DNA from: Streptomyces sp. ERV7
GTDB lineage: Bacteria > Actinomycetota > Actinomycetes > Streptomycetales > Streptomycetaceae
Reading direction: 5' to 3'
Assembly (NCBI RefSeq): GCF_001653515.1
Contig: NZ_LYOY01000040.1
Span: 1,550,001 to 1,614,000 of the forward strand
DNA length: 64,000 bases
Numbering within the stretch: position 1 is the first letter of the stretch; each line of letters opens with the position of its first letter. Both the position numbers and the translations under genes were made by a program. Under the pieces are notes generated by a model, which worked only from the letters and a program-made list of their open reading frames with translations, was not told the origin of the DNA and searched no databases. Positions 49,046 through 59,200 of the stretch are shown one piece after another.

Positions 49046-50008
49046 TCAGACGCCGCCGTTGATCTTGGCTTCCTTGACGGCGCCGGCCTCGACGCCCCAC
49101 TTCGCGATGACCTTGTCGTAGTCACCGCTCTTGATGATCGCGTCGAGCGCCTCCTTGAGGGCGTCGCGCAGCTGGGTGTTGTCCTTGGAGACCGCGATGC
49201 CGTACGGAGCGGCCTCGACCTGCTCGCCGACGATCTGGAAGTCGTTGCCGCCGCCCGAGGTCTTCACCGCGTACGCGGCGACCGGGAAGTCCGAGGAGCC
49301 GGCGTCGGCGCCGCCGGAGCGCAGTCGGGTCTGGGCCTGCTGGTCCGTGTCGAAGGCCTCGATCGAGATCTTGCCCTTGTCGCCGCACTTCTCGGACTGC
49401 TTCTTGGCGAGGTCCTCGGAGACCGTGCCGCGCTGCACCACGATCTTCTTGCCGCAGAGGTCGTCCCAGGTCTTGATGCCCTGGTCCTTGCCCTTCGGGG
49501 TGTAGATCGAGACACCGGCCGTGAAGTAGTCCACGAAGTCGGCGCCCTCGCCGACCTTCTTCTTGGTCTCCGAGTCGATGCCGTTCTGGCGGTCCTTGGT
49601 GTCCGTCATGGCCGACATGGCCATGTCGTAACGCTTGGCGCGCAGGCCGGTGACCAGGGTGTCGAAGGTGCCGTTCTCGAACTGGAACTTCACGCCCAGC
49701 TGCTTGCCCATGGCGTCGGCGAGGTCCGGGTCGATACCGGCGGTCTTGCCGTCCTTGTCCTTGAATTCGACCGGGGCGTACGCGATGTCCGAGCCGACCT
49801 TGATGACGCCCTTGTCCTGAATCGCCTTGGGCAGCTTCGAGAAGAGCGGGGCCTTGCTGGTGGCGGCCGAGCTGGAGCCGCCGCCGTCCTTGCTCTTCGT
49901 CTGGTCTCCGCAGCCGGTGAGCAGGAGGGCACCGGCGACCGCGATCGCGCCGACCGCGGCAATCCGGGACGAGGCGGCGGTCGTACGACGGGTGGTGCTT
50001 GCGGTCAT
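49046..50008 (-). CDS. Amino-acid-binding lipoprotein of the ABC transporter
   Basis: A 320-residue solute-binding lipoprotein of family 3. The signal sequence has a twin Arg-like start (TTRRTTAASSRIAAVGAIAV) and a lipobox LLTGC with an acidic, Ser-rich linker. The mature chain includes VGSDIAYAPVEFKDKDGKTA and FENGTFDTLVTGLRAKRYDM, typical of glutamate/glutamine/arginine-type binding proteins. The start is at MTASTTRR; an upstream frame to 50071 is not signal-like. The long 545-base upstream gap holds its promoter. Confidence 0.92.
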   Translation of the reverse strand: MTASTTRRTTAASSRIAAVGAIAVAGALLLTGCGDQTKSKDGGGSSSAATSKAPLFSKLPKAIQDKGVIKVGSDIAYAPVEFKDKDGKTAGIDPDLADAMGKQLGVKFQFENGTFDTLVTGLRAKRYDMAMSAMTDTKDRQNGIDSETKKKVGEGADFVDYFTAGVSIYTPKGKDQGIKTWDDLCGKKIVVQRGTVSEDLAKKQSEKCGDKGKISIEAFDTDQQAQTRLRSGGADAGSSDFPVAAYAVKTSGGGNDFQIVGEQVEAAPYGIAVSKDNTQLRDALKEALDAIIKSGDYDKVIAKWGVEAGAVKEAKINGGV

Positions 50009-50553
50009 GGTCGGGTTCCTCCGGCGGGTGATGGAGTGGCCAGTGAGTGAACAGTGAGCCGTGGTGCCCATCGTTGGGCGACACGACCGTGTTGTGTCGG
50101 CATCTTGCCATTCGGACCTGCGGAATCAGGGGGGCGCGCATGTCAAAATCGGATAACGGGTCACCCCCCAACCCCAACGGGCCGGTACATCAAGGCCGGA
50201 CCATGTGCGGGTTTTACCTTTACCGGCCGGAAAATCTGCGGTTCATCTCGCGTTGTGGACACGTTTCATGCCGCATAGCTCACTTGTCCCGACATGCCGC
50301 TATGAGTCGTGTCACCACGGTGTTCCGCAGTCGAAATGGACTACTCGGCGGACGCCTCCGTCCGGTAAGAAGGATCCTTACACCCCTCATCCGGGGCTCA
50401 GGGCGCGTTGTGCGGCGCGCCCGCGCGTACGTACCTCCTCCCTGCGGGGCGGGCCAACCGCTTCCCGCGGGGAACGTATGTGGTGCCCACCCACCCCTCC
50501 TCAACAAGGAGTGGCCACCCTCAACTGATGAAGACTTAAGGGGTCAAATCAAA
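50009..50553. other. Long promoter region between the ABC operon and malic enzyme
   Basis: 545 bases with no supported gene between two divergent starts. It is clearly less GC-rich than its surroundings. A palindrome AAGGATCCTT lies at 50370-50379 and AAGGGG 10 bases before the malic enzyme ATG. An open frame at 50205-50528 has no family features, so I did not call it. The length suggests more than one promoter or a leader. Confidence 0.6.
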
Positions 50554-51768
<1,215 letters not shown>

Positions 51769-51822
51769 CGGGTCCGCCGCGGCCTCGTCCGTTCCGCCGC
51801 CGCGCCCCGTGCGTGGCTGGTC

Positions 51823-51862
51823 GCGCCGCACCCGCGCCCCTCACGGGGCGCGGGTGCGGCGC
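51823..51862 (+). terminator. Terminator after malic enzyme
   Basis: A perfect 18-bp stem (51823-51840 with 51845-51862) and a TCAC loop. The left flank carries GGCTGGTCGCGC (51815-51826), also seen at 26856-26867, part of an interspersed intergenic repeat. Confidence 0.85.
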
Positions 51863-51916
51863 GTCACACGCGGTGGTGGTTCCGGCCGGGGCGCGGGCGC
51901 CCCTATCGTCAAGGCC

Positions 51917-52882
51917 ATGTTCGCCGCCTATGCCGCACGCATCGACCGTGACCAGCCGCTCTCCGGTCTGGAGTTGGGGGAGCGGCCCGCCCCCGGGGTA
52001 CGTCCGGGCTGGTCGCTCATCGACGTCCGGGCCGCCTCGCTCAACCACCACGACCTGTGGTCGCTGCGCGGGGTCGGCCTCGGTGAGGACAAGCTGCCGA
52101 TGATCCTTGGCTGCGACGCGGCCGGGGTCGACCAGGACGGCAACGAGGTCGTCCTGCACTCCGTGATCGGCCAGACCGGCCACGGCGTGGGGCCCGGCGA
52201 GGGCCGCTCCATCCTCACCGAGAAGTACCAGGGCACCTTCGCCGAGCAGGTCGCCGTGCCGACGTGGAACGTGCTGCCCAAGCCCAAGGAGCTCAGCTTC
52301 GCCGAGGCGGCCTGTCTGCCGACCGCCTGGCTCACCGCGTACCGGATGCTCTTCACCAACGCGGGCGTGCGGCCCGGCGACTCCGTCCTCGTGCAGGGCG
52401 CGGGCGGCGGGGTCGCGACCGCCGCGATCGTCCTTGGCAGGGCCGCCGGCCTGCGGGTCTTCGCCACCAGCCGTGACGAGGCGAAGCGGAAGCGGGCGGT
52501 CGAGCTGGGCGCCCTCGACGCGTACGAGCCGGGCGCGCGGCTGCCGGAGCGGGTGGACGCCGTGATCGAGACCGTCGGCGCGGCCACCTGGTCGCACTCG
52601 GTCAAGTCGCTCAAGCCCGGCGGCACGCTGGTCATCTCGGGCGCCACCAGCGGCGACCGGCCCGCGCATGCCGAGCTGACCCGGATCTTCTTCCTGGAGC
52701 TGAAGGTGGTCGGCTCGACCATGGGCACCAAGGAGGAGCTGGAGGACCTGCTCGCGTTCTGCGCGGCGACCGGGGTCCGGCCGGTGATCGACGAGGTGCT
52801 GCCGCTCGACCGGGCGCGCGAGGGCTTCGAGAAGATCGAGTCCGGGGACGTCTTCGGGAAGATCGTCCTGACAGCCTCTTGA
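51917..52882 (+). CDS. Zinc-independent quinone oxidoreductase-like dehydrogenase
   Basis: A 321-residue medium-chain dehydrogenase/reductase. The GroES-like half contains LNHHDLWSLRGVG and MILGCDAAGV; the nucleotide fold reads DSVLVQGAGGGVATAAI. The zinc-ligand cysteines of alcohol dehydrogenases are absent except for the isolated GCD, so a quinone-reductase or enoyl-type NADPH reductase is likely. It reads on from the malic enzyme across the terminator. Substrate unknown. Confidence 0.85.
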   Translation: MFAAYAARIDRDQPLSGLELGERPAPGVRPGWSLIDVRAASLNHHDLWSLRGVGLGEDKLPMILGCDAAGVDQDGNEVVLHSVIGQTGHGVGPGEGRSILTEKYQGTFAEQVAVPTWNVLPKPKELSFAEAACLPTAWLTAYRMLFTNAGVRPGDSVLVQGAGGGVATAAIVLGRAAGLRVFATSRDEAKRKRAVELGALDAYEPGARLPERVDAVIETVGAATWSHSVKSLKPGGTLVISGATSGDRPAHAELTRIFFLELKVVGSTMGTKEELEDLLAFCAATGVRPVIDEVLPLDRAREGFEKIESGDVFGKIVLTAS

Positions 52883-52947
52883 TGGTTCGTCAGAAACCCT
52901 GATCTGATCTCCGGCACGGTCATCCGACGACGTGCCGGAGGTGTCCC

Positions 52948-53112
52948 TTGCGTACGGACAAGTTCCTTGCCGCAGCGGGTTGTTGTGCGGTACTCGCGGC
53001 CGGGGCGGTGGTGCCCGCCGCCGACGCCCGGGAGGCGGGCGGCATCCCCCGCCTCACCGACGAGCGGGGGCGCACGCTCACCCTGCGCGGCTGGAACCTA
53101 AGGACCGCGTAA
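52948..53112 (+). pseudogene. Truncated secreted glycosidase (endoglycosylceramidase-like), 54 codons left
   Basis: The frame starts at TTG 52948 with GGAGG upstream. It encodes a signal peptide (FLAAAGCCAVLAAGAVVPAA) and the first strand of a GH5 endoglycosylceramidase-like enzyme (IPRLTDERGRTLTLRGWN). The codons then enter a perfect inverted repeat and stop at 53112. The catalytic barrel is missing from the window. Either the inverted-repeat element replaced the rest by deletion, or it is a remnant. Family assignment from the short piece is moderate. Confidence 0.65.
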
Positions 53113-53186
53113 GATCCGGATCCCGCTCCCGCCTCGACCCCGCTCCCGTGGTGCTCCGGGATCCGGATCTTACGCGGTCCTTAGGT
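53096..53186. repeat. Perfect 30-bp inverted repeat, MITE-like hairpin
   Basis: Left arm 53096-53125 opens ACCTAAGGACCGCGTAAGAT; right arm 53157-53186 is its exact reverse complement, with a 31-base centre. All 30 pairs match. It contains the stop codon of the truncated glycosidase. It could be a small non-autonomous mobile element or a strong terminator. Its flanks share only AA, so target duplication is not evident. Confidence 0.92.
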
Positions 53187-53395
53187 AAGCGCCCAGTACG
53201 CGGGCACCCTCCTCGTCCAGATGTGGCGTGGGTCACACCTGACTCCCGTCACATTCACGAGCCACGTTTCGTCATAGCTGTGACGGAGGAAGCCGACCGG
53301 TGTGGATGTTCTGGCAGGGCCGGTCGGCGTCCGGCGTCACTGTTTCTGTGTGAAGTGTTCGGCGTTTACGTGAGATCTTTTGAGGAGAGCAAATC

Positions 53396-53857
53396 ATGAC
53401 TGCTCGGGCCAAGCACCCTGCTTTTGTCGTTCCCGGTGCCATTGACGCTCTGGTGGCCCTCGGAAAGGCCAGCAAGGAAGTTCCCGGCGTCGATGTGAAG
53501 CTGCTTGAGCTGCTGCATCTGCGTGCGAGCCAGATCAACGGCGACGGTGCCAACGCGGACCGTCACCCGCGTCTGGCGAAGGCCGCCGGCGAGACCTCGG
53601 ACGAGCGTCTGTTCGCCGTCGCCGCCTGGCGCAACACGCCGTACTTCACGGACGCCGAGCGTGCCGCCCTGGCGCTCTCCGAGGCCGTGACCCGTCTCGC
53701 CGACCGTGAGGACGCGGTCTCGGACGAGGTGTGGAACGACGCGGCCAAGCACTTCAACGAGCAGCAGCTCGCGGCGATCGTCCTCTCGGTCGCCACCGCG
53801 AACCTGTGGAACCGTCTGCACGTGGCCATCGGCCAGGTTGCCGACCCCAACAGCTGA
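53396..53857 (+). CDS. AhpD-like carboxymuconolactone decarboxylase protein without its cysteine pair
   Basis: A 153-residue CMD-family protein. The fold is intact (LLELLHLRASQINGDGANAD, HPRLAK, then DERLFAVAAWRNTPYFTDAE and the C-terminal helix AAIVLSVATANLWNRL). In relatives the segment after ASQING is CxxCVDMH; here it reads DGANADRH, so both redox cysteines are replaced by Asp and Asn while the histidine stays. It is therefore unlikely to be a peroxidase. GAGGAG precedes the ATG. It is followed by a strong terminator. Confidence 0.85.
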   Translation: MTARAKHPAFVVPGAIDALVALGKASKEVPGVDVKLLELLHLRASQINGDGANADRHPRLAKAAGETSDERLFAVAAWRNTPYFTDAERAALALSEAVTRLADREDAVSDEVWNDAAKHFNEQQLAAIVLSVATANLWNRLHVAIGQVADPNS

Positions 53858-53931
53858 TCACCCCCGTACAGCTGCTGGTGCCGGCCGACACCCCCGACGG
53901 CCGGCAGGTCGGGCGGACGGCTCGACGGCGG

Positions 53932-53976
53932 GCGGCCCGGTCACCGCAAGGACGTTGCGGTGACCGGGCCGCTTTT
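53932..53976 (+). terminator. Terminator after the AhpD-like gene
   Basis: A perfect 18-bp stem (53932-53949 with 53955-53972), a 5-base loop, and four T at 53973-53976. Confidence 0.92.
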
Positions 53977-54010
53977 GTATGCCGTCGCCGGCGCGGAAGA
54001 GGGGAGGCGA

Positions 54011-54040
54011 GGGGTGCGGTTCCCGGAGGAACCGCACCCC
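54011..54040 (-). terminator. Terminator after the glutamine-amidotransferase-type gene
   Basis: A 13-bp perfect stem (54011-54023 with 54028-54040) with loop CGGA, 20 bases past the stop. Confidence 0.8.
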
Positions 54041-54060
54041 TCCCCTCCGCTGCTCCGCGC

Positions 54061-54765
54061 CTACTTCCCCTGCTTCTTCCTCGCGGCCTCGATGAAGGCC
54101 TCGAAGAGGGGGAGGGTGTCGGTTCCGAGCTCGCCGTGCGCCTGGAGTCCGGCGAGGAACGGGGCCGAGGGGTCCTCGGCCTCCGCGCCCTCGATGATCC
54201 CGTCGTCCGACCACGCGGTGGCCACCAGACCGGCGCCTAACTTGTCGATGCCCTGGTGGTGGTGGCAGTAGACGGTGGCGGTCGGCCCGAGAGCGCTGCC
54301 GAGCAGCGAATCCGGCTTCACCTGGATCTCGCGCGGCTCGTACTTCCCGGGTACGGCGGGCGAATGCTCGGGCAGGTGCTGGTCGAGCGTGCCGCCGCGG
54401 GTGATGGAAATCAGCTGGAGCCCGCGGCAGACGCCGAGCACCGGAATCCCGCGCCGCTCCGCGACGGCGAGCGTCGCCAGTTCCGCGGTGTCCCGCGCCT
54501 CATGCGGGGGAAACGTGAACTTCTCGCGCTCGGCACCGTAAAGAGCCGGGTTGATATCGGCGCCGCCGCTCATCAGCAGGGCATCGGCGCGGGCCATCAC
54601 ATCATCGACCGCGTCCGGAATCGGCGGCACGAGAACCGGGGCGCCGCCCGCCTGGTGCACCTTCTCCATGTACTCCCAGGGGAGAAGCGCCACATGGACG
54701 TCTCCCCAGATGTTCCAATTCACCGTTGTCAGGTCGGCGGTCACCGCCACGACGGGCCGAGTCAT
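54061..54765 (-). CDS. Class I glutamine-amidotransferase-like hydrolase (gamma-glutamyl-GABA hydrolase family)
   Basis: A 234-residue peptidase C26 protein. The nucleophile elbow LGVCRGLQLISITRGGTLDQ carries the catalytic Cys. The second part of the triad appears as GLQAHGELGTD, where His and Glu stay but Trp and Pro of the usual QWHPE are replaced by Ala and Gly. Relatives cleave gamma-glutamyl bonds in polyamine or ergothioneine-like breakdown. The start is at MTRPVV. A palindrome lies 24 bases upstream. Confidence 0.85.
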   Translation of the reverse strand: MTRPVVAVTADLTTVNWNIWGDVHVALLPWEYMEKVHQAGGAPVLVPPIPDAVDDVMARADALLMSGGADINPALYGAEREKFTFPPHEARDTAELATLAVAERRGIPVLGVCRGLQLISITRGGTLDQHLPEHSPAVPGKYEPREIQVKPDSLLGSALGPTATVYCHHHQGIDKLGAGLVATAWSDDGIIEGAEAEDPSAPFLAGLQAHGELGTDTLPLFEAFIEAARKKQGK

Positions 54766-54788
54766 CGAATGTCGTCCTTCCCAATTCC

Positions 54789-54807
54789 AGTGAAATAGAG
54801 TTTCACT
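54789..54807. promoter_or_regulatory. Inverted repeat upstream of the hydrolase gene
   Basis: AGTGAAA-TAGAG-TTTCACT, exact 7-bp arms around a 5-base centre, in an AT-rich region. Its place, 24 bases before the start, suggests an operator. Confidence 0.55.
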
Positions 54808-54881
54808 AGAGCATCGCTTGTGCGTTTCTCGACTGCACCGAACTTGTCCGCAGCGAGTACGGGGGGTTGGATCAAGAATTG

Positions 54882-54900
54882 CACAGAGCTCAGCTCTGTG
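54882..54900. promoter_or_regulatory. Perfect 9-1-9 palindrome in the divergent promoter region
   Basis: CACAGAGCT-C-AGCTCTGTG is an exact palindrome with 9-bp arms, lying in the 320-base AT-rich gap between divergent hydrolase and hemerythrin genes. The remaining parts of this gap show no gene. Confidence 0.55.
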
Positions 54901-55085
54901 GAAGAAATCAAAAAATAGGTACGGTGGAAACACGGTCGTCTTTCGGAAGAAAGCGACGGAGACCGCGCGCGCGTTCAACTGCGGGGTGATCGCAGTCGAA
55001 CGGCCCTATGGGGCGCGCGGAGCTTTTGCGTACCCTCGCGGCAGTGATCGGTCCATTAGCGTCAAATAACTGGGGGAAACCAGAC

Positions 55086-55775
55086 ATGACCGCCGCGACA
55101 GACAACCCGGGCGCCCGTATGTATCAGGAGTTCCTCGCCGTGCACGCGATCCTGCGGCGGGGAACGGAACTGGTGGCAAACGCGTTCGAGCGCCTGAGCG
55201 AGGGCGACCAGGTCAGCGTCAAGGAACTCATCGACACCACGCAGTGGCTCATCGACTTCACCCACCACCACCACGAGTCGGAGGACGAGCTGTTCTGGCC
55301 CGTCCTGCACGCGCTCTACCCCGACTCGGTGGCGGCGTTCGACACCCTCAACGAGGAGCACACGGAGCTGGACCGGGAACTGGGCGGCCTCACCCGGGCG
55401 GTGGAGCTCCTGACCGCCGCCCACGAGGCGGGCGAGCAGGTCGGCGCCGCCGCGGTGACGGAGGTGGCCCACGCCGGCACGGCGGCGGCGCGCAAGGTCC
55501 GCGACATCCTGGCGGGCCACCTCGACACCGAGGAGCCCGTCGTCCGCGACCTCTTCCCCGGCGTCCCGGCCGACGAGATCGACCGCCTCCGTACGGCCAT
55601 CATGGAGGGCAACCCCAAGTCCGGCGCCCACCTGGTCTTCGGCCTCCTGGAGGACCCCGAGGAGGCCGAGGGCTACGACGAGATCATCGCCAGCTTCCCC
55701 CCGGCCCTCCGCTCCCACCGCCCGCAGCTGATCCAGATGTACGTGGACAGCAAGAAGGCGCTGGGGCTGGCGTAG
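55086..55775 (+). CDS. Hemerythrin-like HHE domain protein
   Basis: A 229-residue helical protein. Iron-ligand histidines occur in FLAVHAILRRG, WLIDFTHHHHESEDELFWPV, LNEEHTELDRELGG and VRDILAGHLDTEEPVV, giving a plausible non-haem diiron site. Hemerythrin-like proteins in actinobacteria are linked to oxygen or redox sensing. ATG 55086 (MTAATDNPG) is chosen over 55008 because of GGGGGA upstream. Its promoter region holds two palindromes, which point to regulation. Confidence 0.85.
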   Translation: MTAATDNPGARMYQEFLAVHAILRRGTELVANAFERLSEGDQVSVKELIDTTQWLIDFTHHHHESEDELFWPVLHALYPDSVAAFDTLNEEHTELDRELGGLTRAVELLTAAHEAGEQVGAAAVTEVAHAGTAAARKVRDILAGHLDTEEPVVRDLFPGVPADEIDRLRTAIMEGNPKSGAHLVFGLLEDPEEAEGYDEIIASFPPALRSHRPQLIQMYVDSKKALGLA

Positions 55776-55911
55776 GGGTGCCGCACGGACGCGTCTGAGC
55801 CCGGCCGCCGGTTGACCTCGGTGGCCGGGCATCTCGCGTCCATGATCGGGATCTGACAGCCCCCGCACAGCGTTATGTGGGTACGGGACCACATACCGGA
55901 GGTGACCGATC

Positions 55912-56139
55912 GTGTTCGGTTCGGCCTTGAACGAGCTCTTCGCGCCCGGCAAACGGCACGAGGAGGAGGAGCGGCGGCGGCTGGAGATCACGCTCGACGA
56001 GGCGGGGGACGCCGACCCCGGGCGCGGGCCCATAGACCTGTCCAGCGGGATCGTGACCATACGGGTGCCGCCCAGGCCCGCCGAGGACGAGAGCGCACGC
56101 GAGGACGGGGACGACGGGGGTTCAAGGACAGGCTCCTAG
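55912..56139 (+). CDS. Small conserved protein, possible DUF6191
   Basis: A 75-residue polar protein: MFGSALNELFAPGKRHEEEE then the conserved piece GDADPGRGPIDLSSGIVTIR, and an acidic tail. It resembles streptomycete DUF6191 proteins, with no known function and no membrane segment. GGAGG lies eight bases before the GTG start. It stands alone and its stop is close to a long hairpin. Confidence 0.65.
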   Translation: MFGSALNELFAPGKRHEEEERRRLEITLDEAGDADPGRGPIDLSSGIVTIRVPPRPAEDESAREDGDDGGSRTGS

Positions 56140-56155
56140 CCGCCGCGCGTACGCC

Positions 56156-56197
56156 GGAGGGCCCGGCACCCCGATTCCTCGGGGCGCCGGGCCCTCC
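56156..56197. terminator. Bidirectional terminator between small gene and kgd
   Basis: GGAGGGCCCGGC (56156-56167) pairs with GCCGGGCCCTCC (56186-56197), and the inner CCCCGA/TCGGGG extends the stem past a mismatch. It lies between convergent genes. Confidence 0.85.
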
Positions 56198-56225
56198 GTA
56201 CAGCCACGGCCGCAGCGGCCGGAGA

Positions 56226-59200
56226 CTAGGCGTCGAAGACCTCCGACACCAGCTGCTCCTGCTCCTGCTCGTGCCGCTTCTTCGAACCCACCGCCGGGGA
56301 CGAGCCGTGCGGCCGCGAGATGCGGCGCAGGCGCTCGCTGTGCGGGACGTCCGCGCCGACCGCCAGGTCGAGGTGGTCGATGAGGTTGAGGGCGATGAAG
56401 GGCCACGCACCCTGGTTCGCCGGCTCCTCCTGCGCCCACAGGTACTTCTCGGCGTTCGGGTACTTGGCGATCTCGGCCTGGAGCTCCGCACCCGGGAGGG
56501 GGTACAGACGCTCCAGACGGATCAGCGCCGTGTCCGTCGCGCCGCGCTTGTCGCGCTCCGCCTTGAGGTCGTAGTAGACCTTGCCGGCGCAGAAGACGAC
56601 CTTGCGGACCGCGGCCGCGTCGACGAACTCGTCGCCGATGACCGGGCGGAAGCCACCCGTGGTGAACTCCTCCACCTTGGACGCCGCGGCCTTCAGACGC
56701 AGCATCGACTTCGGGGTGAAGACGATGAGCGGCTTGTGGTGCGGGTTGTGCACCTGCCAGCGCAGGAGGTGGAAGTAGTTCGACGGGAGCGTCGGCATCG
56801 CGACCGTCATGTTGTTCTGCGCGCACATCTGGAGGAAGCGCTCGGGGCGCGCGGACGAGTGGTCCGGGCCCTGGCCCTCGTAGCCGTGCGGGAGGAGGAG
56901 CGTGACGCCGGACGTCTGCGCCCACTTCTGCTCGGCCGACGAGATGAACTCGTCCACCACCGTCTGCGCACCGTTGACGAAGTCGCCGAACTGCGCCTCC
57001 CACATCACCAGCGACTCGGGACGGGCCAGCGAGTAGCCGTACTCGAAGCCCATCGCCGCGTACTCGGAGAGCAGCGAGTCGTAGACGTTGTACCGCGCCT
57101 GCTCCTCGGTGAGGTACATCAGCGGGGTGTAGTCCTCGCCCGTCTCCTGGTCGACCAGGACCGCGTGGCGCTGGCCGAAGGTGCCGCGGCGGGTGTCCTG
57201 GCCGGAGAGGCGCACCGGGGTGCCCTCCATCAGCAGCGAGCCGATGGCCAGGGTCTCGCCCATGCCCCAGTCGATCGTGCCGTCCTCGACCGAGGCGGCG
57301 CGGCGCTGGAGCTGCGGCATCAGCCGCGGGTGGACCTTGGTCCGCTCGGGGATGTTCACCTGCGACTCGGCGATGCGCTTCACGACCTCCTGGGAGACCG
57401 CGGTCGTCACCGCCACCGGGAACTCGGCCTGCGGCTCCGAGGACTGGATCTCGCCCGCCTGCGCGGTGGCCTCGCGGACCTCCGCGAAGACCTTCTCCAG
57501 CTGGCCCTGGAAGTCCTGGAGCGCCTGCTCCGCCTCTTCCAGGGTGATGTCGCCGCGACCGATCAGCGACTCGGTGTACAGCTTGCGCACCGAGCGCTTC
57601 TTGTCGATCAGGTTGTACATCTGCGGGTTGGTGAACTGCGGGTTGTCGCCCTCGTTGTGACCGCGGCGGCGGTAGCAGATGAGGTCGATCACGACGTCCT
57701 TGTTGAACGTCTGGCGGAACTCGAAGGCCAGCCGGGCCACCCGGACCACGGCCTCCGGGTCGTCGCCGTTCACGTGGATGATCGGCGCCTCGATCATGCG
57801 GGCCACGTCCGTGGCGTACATGGAGGAGCGCGAGGACTCCGGGGCGGCGGTGAAGCCGACCTGGTTGTTGATGACGATGTGGACCGTGCCGCCGGTGCGG
57901 TAGCCGCGCAGCTGCGACATGTTCAGGGTCTCGGCCACCACGCCCTGGCCCGCGAAGGCCGCGTCGCCGTGCAGGGCGACGGGCAGGACCGTGAAGTCCG
58001 TGCCGCCCTTGTTGATGACGTCCTGCTTGGCGCGGACGACGCCCTCCAGGACCGGGTCCACCGCCTCCAGGTGCGAGGGGTTGGCGACCAGCGAGACCTT
58101 GATCTGCTCGCCGTCCAGGCCCGTGAAGGTGCCCTCGGCGCCCAGGTGGTACTTGACGTCGCCGGAGCCGTGCATCGACTTCGGGTCGAGGTTGCCCTCG
58201 AACTCGCGGAAGATCTGCGCGTACGACTTGCCGACGATGTTGGCGAGGACGTTGAGGCGGCCGCGGTGGGCCATGCCGATGACGACCTCGTCCAGACGCG
58301 ACTCGGCGGCGCTGTCGATGACCGCGTCGAGCAGCGGGATGACCGACTCGCCGCCCTCCAGCGAGAAGCGCTTCTGGCCGACGTACTTGGTCTGCAGGAA
58401 CGTCTCGAACGCCTCCGCCGCGTTCAGACGGCGCAGGATCCGCAGCTGCTCCTCGCGCTCCGGCTTGGAGTGCGGGCGCTCCACGCGGTCCTGGATCCAC
58501 TTGCGCTGCTTCGGGTCCTGGATGTGCATGAACTCGATGCCGGTGGTGCGGCAGTACGAGTCGCGCAGGACGCCGAGGACGTCGCGCAGCTTCATCAGGG
58601 ACTTGCCGGCGAAGCCGCCGACCGCGAACTCGCGCTCCAGGTCCCACAGGGTGAGGCCGTGCTCGGTGATGTCCAGGTCGGGGTGCTTGCGCTGGCGGTA
58701 CTCCAGCGGGTCGGTGTCGGCCATGACGTGGCCGCGGACCCGGTAGGAGTGGATCAGCTCGAAGACGCGCGCGGCCTTGGTGACGTCGTCGTCGTGCGAG
58801 GCGTCGATGTCCTTGAGCCAGCGGACCGGCTCGTAGGGGATGCGCAGCGACTCGAAGATGCCGTCGTAGAAGTCGCCGTCACCGAGGAGCAGGTTGGCGA
58901 CGATCCGCAGGAACTCGCCGGAGGCGGCGCCCTGGATGACCCGGTGGTCGTACGTCGAGGTGAGCGTCATCACCTTGGAGATGCCCAGCTTGTTCAGGGT
59001 GTCCTGGGAGGTGCCCTGGAACTCGGCCGGGTAGTCCATCGAGCCGACGCCCATGATGACCGACTGCCCGGGCATCAGACGCGGCACGGAGTGGACGGTG
59101 CCGAGGCCGCCCGGGTTGGTGAGGGAGACCGTCACACCCGAGAAGTCGTCCATCGTCAGCTTGCCCTGGCGGGCCCGCTTGACGATGTCCTCGTACGCCT

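Noticed and set aside
50205..50528. 107-residue open frame in the malic enzyme promoter region
   Set aside because: AT-richer than genes around it, irregular codon use and no motif.
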